62,429 nucleotides of DNA, taken from contig NW_025064929.1 of assembly GCF_019112545.1 (NCBI RefSeq), positions 122,826 to 185,254 of the forward strand. The letters run 5' to 3'. Below, piece after piece: positions 1-10,778 of the stretch (the stretch's first letter is position 1; each line of letters starts with the position of its first letter). The notes under the pieces are model-generated. The model did not search any database, had not been told where the DNA came from, and saw nothing but the letters and a program-made list of their open reading frames with translations. The position numbers and the translations under genes were made by a program. Source of the DNA: Guyanagaster necrorhizus (lineage: Eukaryota; Basidiomycota; Agaricomycetes; Agaricales; Physalacriaceae).

Positions 1-446
1 TCACCTTGGCAATATATCGATACATGATTCGTCATGCATCGAGAAGGTAGCTGCTCGGACAGAGATAATTTCATGGTAACTGGCCTACCCTTTGGAGCGA
101 GTTGAACTTATCTCAAGAAATCTGGCCAGATTTCAGGAACAATTACTCTATATCATGTCATCTGATCATGGAAGACGCGTAATCGTCTTTCCTCAGACGC
201 CGAATATCGGGTTGATGCACTTGGAAGCGTTTTGATATGGTAGATTAGTCCGACAGGCCGTACAACCAAAGAGAATTTAATTTACTATAACTTACATACT
301 GTACTGTTGAAGTGATGCCAGCCCCACAACTATATGAAAACACCATGTAAATAATCCCTAGTTCTTCAAAATGTAAAAATCACTGTGTAACTCGGCAGTT
401 TCAAAAATACATACATGAAAAAGTTTCCTTGTATGCAACCCCAGTG
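1..446. other. No gene recognised
   Basis: AT-rich sequence in which I see no coherent reading frame, splice pattern or repeat. It precedes a tRNA-like relic. Confidence 0.4.
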
Positions 447-510
447 GACAATGTGGGACTTGAACCCACTACCTCACGCATGCGAAGCACTACCACTGCG
501 CCAAGTGCCC
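447..510 (-). other. tRNA-derived relic with Pol III A and B boxes
   Basis: On the minus strand the segment has an acceptor-like end (GGGCACT against ATTGTCC, one mismatch and one G-T pair). It has a D arm GCGC/GTGC around loop AGTGGTA, which carries an A box. Its T arm is perfect (GTGGG / TTCAAGT / CCCAC) and carries a B box. Only 17 bases lie between the D and T arms where about 23 are normal, so the anticodon arm and variable loop cannot both form. A functional tRNA is therefore unlikely. A tRNA pseudogene or the head of a SINE fits better. I found no second copy in the window. Confidence 0.5.
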
Positions 511-613
511 GATTTAATCACAAATACCTAGAAACCCTGAGGAAACCCACGGCGTCGGAATCAAATCTCCAAATTCCATCAGATATAGTCACCTCAATTA
601 CACCTCCACTGAG

Positions 614-620
614 TATAAAT
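614..620 (+). promoter_or_regulatory. TATA box of the first P450 relic
   Basis: TATAAAT lies 43 bases upstream of the ATG at 657. The intact P450 genes of this window have a TATA element 45-46 bases upstream of their starts, so this relic still carries the ancestral promoter layout. Confidence 0.45.
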
Positions 621-656
621 TCGAACAAATGCTGGGCAAGGTCTATACAGTCAATC

Positions 657-2477
657 ATGGCTATGCCAAGGCACTTCGCACTGCTGGGACTTGGCTATCT
701 ATGCAGAGCTACACTCTCTATCATAATTATCCCTTGTACCGCTTTCTGGGCCATTCAAAGTGTGCTCATAAAATCTGGTTTTGACATTCTTGCTTGGCTT
801 GCCTTTGTCGTTCTGTTGTCCTTGGAGTTTTCTATTCAGCTCCTTAGCGCCTTGGTCACAACTTTTACCGTTGGTAGAGAAGCAGCTGCTCAGGGCACCC
901 TCAGATTGCTCTGCGTTCAAGAGAACGCCATCGCTATCTTGAAGCGTGTTGTGTGTAGCTTCAATAATGGATATCCGGGCCCCAGTACGCTCCGACTAAC
1001 AATTAGGTATTAGGTCAAGTGTTCCGCGAAGGGAGCAAAAAATATGGAAACACCTTTTCATTCGGCGCTAAACGGGTGAGTGGCCGTCGTATTCGCATAC
1101 TTGACTCTAATGGTGTACAAGGTCTTTACGAGCGAGCCGGATCATCTAAAGGTGATTTTTTCCCTCGAAATAGCCTTTGACGATTCATGCTTATCTGCCT
1201 ACACAGGCATTCCTGGCACGAATGTGTTGCTGTTGTCGGCCAAGATGCAGCCATGGCAGCCTTTCTTTCGGCATTTGTATGCCAATGGATAGACTCTATT
1301 TTCGCCTTCGATTCAAGAACCATAAGCAGCTCGAAAAATCTCTGTCATATCCTCTGATTCTCCTTGACGGCAAGCTGCCTCATCCCCCATTGTGAATTCC
1401 CTCCCTTGGCATTTGTTGTGACAATGCTAAACCATACACATCCAGTCAATTTTGTGTTTTGTGGGCTGAGCTTCATTCGACGCGAGCATCTGAAGAGACA
1501 TGTCAAGGGTGTGCATTTGTAAGACAGGCATGAGCTCGACCTTTTCACTCTTCGGTTTCAGTGCTCACAGTTCCTTAGCTTATGAATGTCCACATGAAGC
1601 ACTTTCAGCAAGAAAGGCAATATGAAGCAACACACGAGTGTCTCCCATTGACCCACTTGTCTTTTGTGTTGCTCGTTGTTCCTCATCCACAATGCTAAGA
1701 AGTCAACATTCTCTTCGTCCCGTCGCTCTCCAAATCTGGCCGCTATCTGTCACTTATCTATATATCCATTCCGAACTATAGACACTATATCACCAGGCAT
1801 TGAATTCTCTATTTCAGCTGGAAGTTGCACAAGTAACAATTTCTCTGTACCCGCTTTGTAATGCAAGCCACAAATATTTATCATTCACATTGACTTAGAA
1901 ACAGTTGCGGACATGCGAAATTCTCTCCAATTCAGAGTCTCTGACAAGAGAAATGATTTATTTCCGAGAGGTCTCACTGCGCACATGGAGCCAGGTGGCT
2001 GTGGTGTCGTAAGTCTCACTGTGAGACAATAAGCTCATCTAATTGTGGCGCACGCCGCAAAGTCTGTATACATCAAATTATCATCCCTCTCAGTCATACC
2101 AAACTGCATTTGCTCAGCACCCTCCGTCGACGAGGTCGATGTGAGGCACAGCAGTGGTGTTTGATGCGTCGTCCAATAGCTGCCAAATCTCGACGAATCC
2201 GACAGACGCGCTATGGATGCACAACCTCCTGAAGGTATTTATTTCCCCAAAAGACTAGGCACGCGCTCCGGGGACGACCAAATGCAGGGAAAAGATCATG
2301 TTTGGGATACATATCATGCTGCATACCAATGTCTGTCGTGGGGAGATCCTACGTGTAAACGGTTTTGAACTGACTGTTCGCTTGCTTGTTAGGGTGGGTT
2401 GTGGGTCAGGATGGAAGATGCCAAGGAAGAAGCGTTCATCATTCTTGAACTTGGAACTTCAGTTTTTATAATAAGCT
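657..2477 (+). pseudogene. Cytochrome P450 relic (CYP63-like)
   Basis: Exon 1 (657 to about 1000) encodes a P450 N-terminus with a hydrophobic anchor, a conserved REAAAQG stretch and NNGYPG at the first splice site. It aligns with the N-termini of the intact P450s at 3087, 21524 and 28705. Two further short exons are recognisable: QVFREGSKKYGNTFSF near 1020-1075, and VFTSEPDHLK near 1120-1150. The reading then stops matching. Only a C-terminal shred reappears at about 2220-2477, ending [13 protein letters not shown]. Helices C to L, including AGRDT, ExxR and the heme cysteine loop, are absent. About 1 kb of unrelated sequence, including a zinc-finger-like remnant, sits in the gap. The gene cannot make a P450. 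Confidence 0.75.
1451..1522 (+). pseudogene. C2H2 zinc-finger remnant
   Basis: The frame encodes FVFCGLSFIRREHLKRHVKG followed by VH and a stop. A Cys, twelve residues, His, four residues and His match the second half of a C2H2 finger. RREHLKRH resembles the recognition helix of fungal stress regulators of the Msn2/Adr1 type. The residue where the first Cys should stand is Phe. No neighbouring finger or activation region could be joined in frame, so this looks like a fragment lodged in the P450 relic. A chance match over about 20 codons is possible. Confidence 0.35.
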
Positions 2478-3041
2478 GCCATTGTATTAGGACATCCTAT
2501 TGTCTACGTACAACAGATACTTCCGGGACATAGCCCAGAACTGGACTTCTTCCTTTCTGACAGTCGAAAGTCTCAGACGACCTTCTGGAGGCGGTTGTGA
2601 GTCGCTCCGAAGTTTGGAGCAGAGTCATTATCGTTTGTCGTACTCGGAAACCGGGCTGATGGCTTTTTAGCGAAGCACGGGCCAAATGGGACAATCAAGG
2701 ATGATTCTCTGTCATCCAAGATGGCCATGTGCACTAAGGCCAATAGCATACACGTAAGCGCCAACAGGGTGCAAACGAGTACTGATGAAGGAATATAGCA
2801 AACCTATCTATTTGACGGCACTGAGTGCAATGTTCAAGCAATTTTTATCACTGTCTTTTCGTCTCGCTGTGACAGCTGAAGAAGTGGACTCAGACGACTT
2901 TAATCTAATCAATTAGAGTGCACAACTTTGCCTGCCTAAGCACCTTTTCTAGATGGAATCCAGGGTGCAGATAAAAGCGTGGCAGCGGAATAAACTCCCG
3001 AGTTTTTACAGATGAAGTCATCAAGATTATCCTCCGACAAG
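2478..3041. other. Intergenic, nothing recognised
   Basis: Short open frames on both strands show no family motif or codon pattern I trust. The right end should contain the promoter of the P450 starting at 3087. Confidence 0.4.
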
Positions 3042-3049
3042 TATATAAG
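3042..3049 (+). promoter_or_regulatory. TATA box of P450 gene A
   Basis: TATATAAG lies 45 bases before the ATG at 3087. The same spacing is seen at the P450 genes at 21524 and 28705. This supports using ATG 3087 rather than the upstream in-frame ATG at 3012, which lies before the TATA element. Confidence 0.6.
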
Positions 3050-3086
3050 AATGGTGTTCCTCTTGTGCTTGATGCCATTGTCGACT

Positions 3087-5712
3087 ATGGCTACCAACTA
3101 CTTACCTCCGGGAATTGTCTACTTATATCATCTTGCTTTCTCCGTTGTAATTCTCCCATGCGCAGCTCTCTGGGCGCTCCGGCACATCTTGACGGAGTCT
3201 GGTTTCAGCATCCCTGCGTGGCTTGTCTTCGTCGTTCCTTTCGTATTACAGGTTATCGTTCGCCTGGTACATAGCTGGTACATGGGTTTCGCCATCCGTA
3301 GGGATGCAGCTGCGAAAGGTGCCATCTTCATGCCCGGTGTTCAGGAAAGCAGTATTTCTATCATGCGGCGCATCGTGGACAACTTCAAAAATGGATACCC
3401 TAGTTCGTTCTAGTTTAACTTTGCCGTGCTTTCAGCTGACAAACAGGGCATTAGGCGAGGTGTTCCAAAAGCGGAGCGAACGATATGGAAACACCTTTTC
3501 GTTCGGCACTCTTTCCTCCAAATGGGTAAGTGGCTTTGGAAACCTGCCCATACTTCCTCCTGACACATACGCGAGGTCTTTACAACAGAGCCAGAGCATA
3601 TCAAAGTAAGCTATCTTTGGTAGTTACGTTACTCACACTCTCATCGATATATGTAGGCGATCTTAGCGACGCAGTTTCGCGACTTTGAAAAAGGTGTCTA
3701 TTGTCACTAGTGAGGTATCAACCCTTATTGACCAATGTCTCTAGGCTCCACTGTTTTCAACGCTATGAAAGCTCTTTTTGGTGTAGGTGTATTTAGTATG
3801 GATGGTGAGACTTTTATGCTGTATACGAGGCTACCATTCACTTAGCTCTAACAGGCGACATGTGGAAGTGAGCTTTAGGTGCACCCTTAACACTATGAGC
3901 CTATTTTTCATGCTATCTTCCAATCAGGTTTCATCGGACGATGACAAAACCTTTCTTCAACAAAGACCGAATTTCCGATTTCGATAACTTCGAGAGACAT
4001 GCCGTTAGCACGATCACCCAGATCAAAGAGAGGCTGAGGGAAGGCTATCCCCTCGATTTCCAGGTCAGAGCCCGCTATTCCTCAAAATCACTGTCTAACA
4101 TCGAGCATAGGACGTTGTTGCTCGTTTTACGTTAGACTCTGCCACGGAGTTCCTGTTCGGAAAAGATGTCAACTCCATATCTGCAGGTCTTCCTTACCCA
4201 GCTGGATCGCCATTGGCGGATAATCTACATTTCGTCAATCATCCGTCGAATGCCTTTGTTAAGGCGTTTGCGAGGGCGCAAGAGCATACCATGGTTCGTA
4301 TCAAGAGTGGGCCTTCTTGGCCACTTCGTGAATTATTACGAGATAAGGTGAAGCCATTACGGCAAGTCCTTAATGATTTCATCGAGCCACTGCTCTCTGA
4401 AGGGTACGAGAGGAAGGCTAAAGGTGTCAAGCCAGTCGGGTCCGAGAAGAACCTCGAGGACATGACTTTGTTGGATCGTCTCGTGGAGGAAGCTGATGGT
4501 AAACAACGCTCCATAGTTGAAGTTACATTTGTTGATTTAACGTGCCTGTAGATCCCAAAGTTGTTCAGGACGAACTTGTCAATGTTTTGGTGGCTGGTAG
4601 AGACTCAGTAAGCTCTTCGATTGGACTCTTTCAAACATGAACTCATTGATGGTATTCGTGCAGACTGCTTCTTTTATGACTATGGCAGTGTATATGATGT
4701 GTGAGCATCCGGACATGGTCACCCGCTTACGGTCCGAAATTCTCGGGAAAGTTGGCACCAGGAGACCGACATATGAGGACATTCGTGATATGAAGTACTT
4801 ACGGGCGTTTCTCAATGGTTCAGTGGTTTATTACCGCTGCATTCAAGTTATCGCTGATGACTATATCTAGAAACCTTGCGGCTGTATGCAACTGTGTATG
4901 TCAATTGGCCGGTTTTGAAATTTGAAAGTGGCTAACGTCCATCTATAGGCCAGAAAGTGGGCGGTAAGATATATCATCGCTCCTTCCTAATGTTTCTTAT
5001 AGCTGGTTCGCATACTAGGGTATCCACCGTGGCAACTACCCTTCCAAACAAGGGGCGCGCACCGTATTACGTTGCACGAGATACGTTGTTAGTACCCTAT
5101 TGTTCCTTTTTTGGAGACTGAATACACCTCTTACTGCGCTTTAACAGGCTGACTTACTCTGTGTTTCTGATGCATCGGCGTACAGATTTGTGGGGACCGG
5201 ATGGTATGATATTTGAGATCCTACCACTTATGCGATCCTAACCCAGATCTCCAGCCCTCGAATTTGACCCTGATCGGTTCCTCGATGGCCGGTTGCAGAA
5301 ATATCTAACTCCTAATCCTTACATCTTTCTACCCTTCAATGCGGGTCCTAGAATTTGCCTCGGTCAACAGGTGAGAGCGTCTTTATCTGACATCTGACAC
5401 ATTGTTAATATTATTCGTAAGTTTGCCTATACCGAGGCTTCCTACTACCTCATCCGACTCTTACAGAGTTTCTCGTCATTCAGCCTCGCTCGGGATGTGC
5501 AACCTGCAGAAGGCATTCCTCCGGAAAGCTGGACCCCTACACCCGGAACGACCAAAGGCAGGGAAAAGATTATGTTCGGTGTACATATCACAATATACGC
5601 AAAGGTAAGATTTTTGAGATTCTTAGGTATCCAAGATCTCGAACTGACCTTGGCCTGTCAGGGTGGGTTATGGGTCAGGATGGAAGAAGCGAAGGATGGG
5701 GGAACTTTGTGA
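3087..5712 (+). CDS. Cytochrome P450, CYP63-like (gene A)
   Basis: Heme-thiolate monooxygenase of about 610 aa in roughly 17 exons. An N-terminal hydrophobic anchor ([18 protein letters not shown]) points to the ER membrane. Motifs in order are WKFHR (helix C, split by an intron), AGRDST (helix I oxygen-binding groove), NETLRL (the ExxR motif), EFDPDRF (the PERF-type motif) and the heme loop [12 protein letters not shown] at 5335-5370. The protein ends [16 protein letters not shown]. The order and wording match the CYP63/CYP52-type clan of basidiomycetes, whose known members hydroxylate alkanes, fatty acids and xenobiotics. That substrate range is family knowledge and not shown here. Every splice site I inferred keeps frame and I found no stop, so the gene looks functional. 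The start is set by alignment with its paralogues and by the TATA element. Family placement is by memory of motifs only. Confidence 0.85.
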
Positions 5713-6349
5713 ATGGCCACTGCGCGTTATCGGCTCGCTCGTATTCGTATCTCTGCTTCACTCATGTGAGTAAGTAAATTCCAATGCTGGTTTCCTCTTT
5801 TTTTGAAAGTCCTTCTTGATCCCGCGACCTGTACGTTATCTGAGTGTCCAATTCACGGCCCGTGCTTTCTCATGCCAGATACCGCCTGGACGATGCCGCC
5901 CATTGTACCTTTGCCGTCTTTCGTTAGTGACTAATGGTTGGTGCTGCTGTGGATTCTTATTAGTCATGACAAGGGCATGACGTGTCATATGGTGCTGAGC
6001 AGCTTTTTTTAAAGATCTCTTTCGGAGGTCTTCAACGTCTAGGAACGATTGCAATTACCACCAAACTTGATCATTCAGCGCCAGCCGCTAACTGTCCAAG
6101 CTCCCATGGTGTTCGTGGTGGTATACATAGGCCTTATGCATAAGTGCACAACACGGGTTTGGATATGGATGATAACAATATCCTCAGGGTTTTTTTTTGG
6201 GTGGGAAGATCACGAATCACGGGATCACGAGGAGAAGAGAACGCTGAAGTTACTCGCGATTCTTCGGAAACGCTTCGCTGCTCTCACGAAATCGTAAATA
6301 CTTATGGATCCCTTTTTCATCTCACGAGCTCTCTTTATCACCTACGAGG
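5713..6349. other. Intergenic between P450 A and oxygenase 1
   Basis: No gene seen. The right part must contain the promoter of the oxygenase that starts at 6350. Confidence 0.4.
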
Positions 6350-7909
6350 ATGGCTATTGAAGTTGAGCACTACATTCAGCCACCGGCTACCGAAGAGCCT
6401 CGTATGTACACGATATGCTTACTGAATAATACTTACGTCTAGCAGTGGACTATGCTGACCTTCCAATAATTGACCTATCCAAGGCACCGCGTCCAGATGA
6501 AGTACGTGAAGCTATGCAGACGTATGGATTCTTCTACGTTGTTGGGCATGGCTTATCATTCGCCGAGGTATCTACATGTTCTCTTTCAGGATTTTCTATT
6601 TATCACTAATTGCTGCCATCCGATAGAACCAACGAATCTTTGACATTGCTGACATCCCATTCTCTGTCGTCAACGATGAAGAAAAGCGGCATTATGAGGC
6701 GGAAATGATGCAGACAGGCTCCTACCAGGGATATAAACTCCGACAGTACTGGGTAAGGTCCACTTGCTGTGTTTATGTCTGACCTTTCAAATTTTAACTG
6801 TCTGAGTCGTAGCACATTGACAACGGTGTGAAAGATCAAATTGAGCATTACAATTGTATGTCTTCTTAGTAATTATTCGCTTTCTACTCATCTGGAGTCT
6901 TCCAGTCCACCGAGATGTTACCATGCGACAGCATCCCGAATGCCTGCGTCCATACCTTGGAGAGATCGAAACATTCATGAAGCACAATCACTTCAATGTT
7001 CTTCATCCCATTCTGCGGTTTGTTCCGTACTTTCGTATTGCCCATCTTTCTTATGTTCTCCTACAGACTCCTCGCACTGAGTTTTGGCCTGCCAGAAAAT
7101 GCCCTCGTGGATATTCACGGATACTCATCTGTTGGAGAAACATTTTGTGAGATTTATAGTTGTTAAATTCGCTCACATTACTCAGAATATTAAATATTTA
7201 GTGAGGTTTATGAAATAGTTGAGTTGCCATTTCTATATTTCGTCTGTGAGCTCACCGATCTGGTATAAGTTATCCTCATTCGACCGAGGACAATAAAAAG
7301 ACGAAGAATGTTTGGCTTAAAGGGCACACTGGTACATCTAGCCTTCTCTTACGGCTGAATCCTACTGATATCCGTAGATTTTGGTTCAATCACCATCCTG
7401 TACAGTCAGCCCGTGTCGGCGTTGCAAATCCTTACACCCTCGGGGGATTGGAAGTGGGTGAAACATATTGAGAACGCACTGGTGCGTATCCCGATCTAAG
7501 CCATAGGATATTCTGCTAATGAGAATAGGTCATTAATGCTGGAGATGCGCTCGAATTTCTATCAGGAGAGGTTTTTCGCTCTACGATCCATCGGTATGCC
7601 CATGACCTTACCTTGACATCAGAGTGTTTACTGCTACGCAGGGTCGTTCAGCCACCTCAGGACCAGCAAGGGTGCCCACGTCTCGGAGTATTTTATTTCG
7701 CCATGCCAGACGACAACGTGAAGCTCCTCCCTTTGGTTGACAACAAAGTCCTGAGTCGGCGATTTGTGGATGCGGACGCCCCGACCATGGGAGAGTGGCG
7801 AAAAGGGAGGATCGCTGCGTATGGAAAGACCCAGTTGAGAAAGGCTGAAGGAGAAGAGAGGGTCGAGGAAGAAGTCGTCGCTGGAGTTGTGACGAAGCAT
7901 TACAACTAA
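6350..7909 (+). CDS. 2-oxoglutarate/Fe(II) oxygenase, copy 1
   Basis: Non-heme iron dioxygenase of about 350 aa in 11 exons, of the isopenicillin-N-synthase/ACC-oxidase-like family. The N-terminal DIOX_N region contains VDYADLPIIDLSK and GFFYVVGHG. The C-terminal jelly-roll has the iron ligands His and Asp in KGHTDFGSIT and the distal His in STIHRVVQPP. RLGVFYF carries the Arg expected to bind 2-oxoglutarate. The Asp codon is split by an intron (G|AT). All three copies end in VVxKHYN. It is the most diverged of three tandem paralogues and has no frame break that I can find. Enzymes of this family hydroxylate, desaturate or cyclise small molecules in the cytosol; the substrate here is unknown. 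The ATG at 6350 precedes a short first exon ending TEEPL. Confidence 0.85.
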
Positions 7910-8591
7910 TGAGGTGTATCAATATCTACGCAATTTCAAAGTGAATAACTAGGCAACGTATGCTAGGGCTTATACAGTGCATCGGGGTACCTTGCTGCCG
8001 ACTTGCTTTCTGTTTAATTTAGTCGAAGTCGAGTCTTCAGGTCCCGAAGGGACAAAGAATTCGTGCACGTGATGTTCGCGCGTCTGGTCGCGATCCGAAC
8101 CCGGACCTCCGTTCCAGCGTTCCTTCTCTACTTTCCAACAACTTTCCACTGCAGGTGGTATATCTTTCCTCTCTCGTTTCTTTCCAAAATACATGCAGCA
8201 CCATGATATCACACATTGAGCAGCTGAACAATCGTCGTCTCGCTTCTGTTTTCGTTCTCACACTTACACGTAACAGATGCATATGTTGTGTACAGCAGCA
8301 TCCTATGACTGGTATGACGCCGTTATATGTTGCTAATTTACAATATACTCACATCTTTTGGTTATGTCTTGTAGATGTCTAGGTGCGACGCCGCCAATTG
8401 GCCGTGTAAAGAAATTCAAGTTCAAGTGCTTCCATCGGCTTGGACAAACCCCACAAACCCAAGTTCACAGTGGGATTGAAGTAAAGAGACTGGATTTCCT
8501 AATTTGAATGTCTGATATCCCAGACATCTCTCACGACGCTGTACCTACGTATTGCGCCATTCTTCCATCACCGGAACTCTTATCTCCCACC
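7910..8591. repeat. Spacer duplicated at 10142-10778
   Basis: This spacer and the one at 10142-10778 share long stretches, for example the segment at about 8050-8350 against 10355-10640. Both include a GATCCGAACCC/GATTCGAACCC sequence that resembles a tRNA T-arm. No gene is seen. The spacer is part of the tandem duplication unit that carries oxygenase copies 2 and 3 and probably holds their promoters. Confidence 0.6.
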
Positions 8592-10141
8592 ATGACAGTC
8601 AACCACTATTCCCCACCACAGATTACCCAGGAGCTGTGTAAGTGCATAGTATACCGATTGAACAATACTCATTACTGGCAGTGGACTATGCCGACCTCCC
8701 AATAATTGACCTATCCAAGCCGCCGCATCCAGATGACGTACGCGAAGCTATGCAGACCCATGGATTCTTCTACGTTGTTGGTCATGGATTATCACTGGCT
8801 GAGGTATGGTCACTATTTTAGACTAATTATCTTTGCTTATTAAAAGATGTACTAGAATCAGCGAATCTTTGACATTGCCGACCTTCCATTCTCTAACGTT
8901 AGTGATGAAGAAAAACGGCAGTACGAGGCAACGATTCAGCAGACCGGATCCTACCAGGGGTATAAGCTTCGGAAGTACTGGGTAGGTGAACCATATACTT
9001 GTATCTTCCTGTTTAAATTCCTATTCTGGAAGCACCTCGACAACGGTGTACAAGACGAAGTTGAGACGTACAACAGTAGGTTTCATGCCCATCTTTTTCT
9101 TTACACTTACTATAGATATACAAGTTAATCGAGATATAACGAAACGTCAACATCCCGAAGCCGTGCGACCTTACCTTGCAGAAATTGAAGCATTTGCACG
9201 ACATAACCACCTAAATGTTCTTCATCCCATTTTACGGTTCCGTATCCTTTTCTGTCTTCACCTAGCATCCGAGTCTTACTTGCTTGAAAACCAAGCCTCC
9301 TTGCACTGGGCCTCCGTCTTCCAGAAGATGCACTTGTGGATATACACAGATATTCTTCTGTTGGGGAAACTTACGGTGAGACGTTTGCTTCTCCGTTCAA
9401 TCCATTCATGGACGACCTTTGCATTCATTAGTGCGGTTCATGAAATAGTTAAGCACCTCCAACTTAATACCCCTCACAAAATGCACTCATTTGACTTTAG
9501 TTATCCTCATTCCGCCGAGGACGAGGGAAAGACGAAAAGCGTCTGGCTCAAAGGACACACTGGTATGTCCAGCACTGGACTTCAACTGAATGAAACTGAC
9601 ATTTTCGTAGATTTCGGCTCGATCACCATCCTGTATAGCCAGCCCGTGTCGGCGTTACAGATACTCACACCCTCGGGGGAATGGAAGTGGGTGAAACACA
9701 TTGAAAACGCATTGGCAGGTCCATCCCCTTCTAAAGTTATTCTACCATCGATGACATTGAAACAGGTCATCAACGCCGGAGACTCTCTTGAGTTCTTGTC
9801 AGGAGGCGCATATCGTTCGACGATCCATCGGTATGCCTTCGTTCTTACCGAGACAACTCTTTTCTGACTTGCCGAGTAGGGTCGTACAACCTCCCAAAGA
9901 CCAACGAGGATACCCTCGCCTCTGTGTATTCTATTTTTGCATGCCCGACGATAATGTAAAGCTCCTCCCTCTGATCGGTGACAAAGCCTGCCGATCTGTG
10001 GATGCGGACGCGCCGACGATGGAAGATTGGCGTAAGGGAAGGACGGCAGCATATGGGAAAAGCCAGTTTAAGAAGGCGGAGGGAGAGGAGAGAATCGAAG
10101 AAGAAGTTATTCATGGCGTTGTGGTCAAGCATTATAATTGA
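8592..10141 (+). CDS. 2-oxoglutarate/Fe(II) oxygenase, copy 2
   Basis: Paralogue of the gene at 6350 with the same exon plan. It starts MTVNHYSPPQITQEL, then LDYADLPIIDLSK, GFFYVVGHG and QTGSYQGYKLRKYW. It keeps the His and Asp ligands in KGHTDFGSIT and the distal His in STIHRVVQPP, ending VVVKHYN. The proposed intron at 9714-9764 is 51 bases, starts with GC rather than GT, ends AG, and is free of stops in frame. It is therefore either a GC-AG intron or a retained 17-residue insertion between ENAL and VINAGD. Positions 9615-9963 are identical to 11791-12139 in copy 3, which points to recent conversion. I see no disabling change. The substrate is unknown. Confidence 0.85.
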
Positions 10142-10778
10142 TCCAAGATGTATCAAAAATTGTACAATATAGGTCGTTCCAGCTTGATTACGCGCCATCA
10201 ACTCCTTCACCAAGATGGCGTGCTGGACCTCACGTTGTGTCTGTTAACTCGCTCAAAGTTCAAGAGCGTTCGGATTTTTTTGTTATAAGACCTACTAAAA
10301 AATTGATGAAGAACTTACCTTGCAAGCTGATGCCTGCCTCCCAGTACCTAGTGGCCTTCATGCACGTGACGTTCACGCGTCACGATTCGAACCCAGACCG
10401 TGACGCTGTTCCAACGTTCCGAGCGTTCCTTTATACTTCCAACAACTTTCCACCGCAGGTGGTATATCTTTCCCTTCTCTTTGTTTCAAAAATACATGCA
10501 GCACCATGATATCACACACTGAGCAGCTGATAACAATTTCTGTCTCGCTTCTGTTCTCATTCTCACACTTACACGTAACAGATGCATGTGTTGCATATAG
10601 CAGCATCCTATGACTGGTATGCCGCCGTCATATGTTGCTAATCTATAATTTACTCATATCTTTTGTTTATATCGTGGATCTCTACTAACCTGAGATTTCT
10701 GAGATCCCGGGCTTCTCTCACGATGCTGCACATACTTATTGCGCCGTTCTCCCAATACCAGAATCCTTATCTCCCACC
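10142..10778. repeat. Spacer, second copy of 7910-8591
   Basis: Sequence homologous to the spacer upstream of copy 2. The left part (about 10142-10270) matches the sequence after copy 3 (about 12318-12445), so the duplication unit of about 2.18 kb spans the gene and its flanks. No gene is seen. Confidence 0.6.

Noticed and set aside
3012..3086. Upstream in-frame ATG of P450 gene A
   Set aside because: It lies before the TATA box, and the paralogues start at the internal Met (MATNYLPPG).
8030..8110. T-arm-like sequence considered as a tRNA gene (also 10360-10420)
   Set aside because: No D arm or acceptor pairing could be found; it is part of the duplicated spacer.
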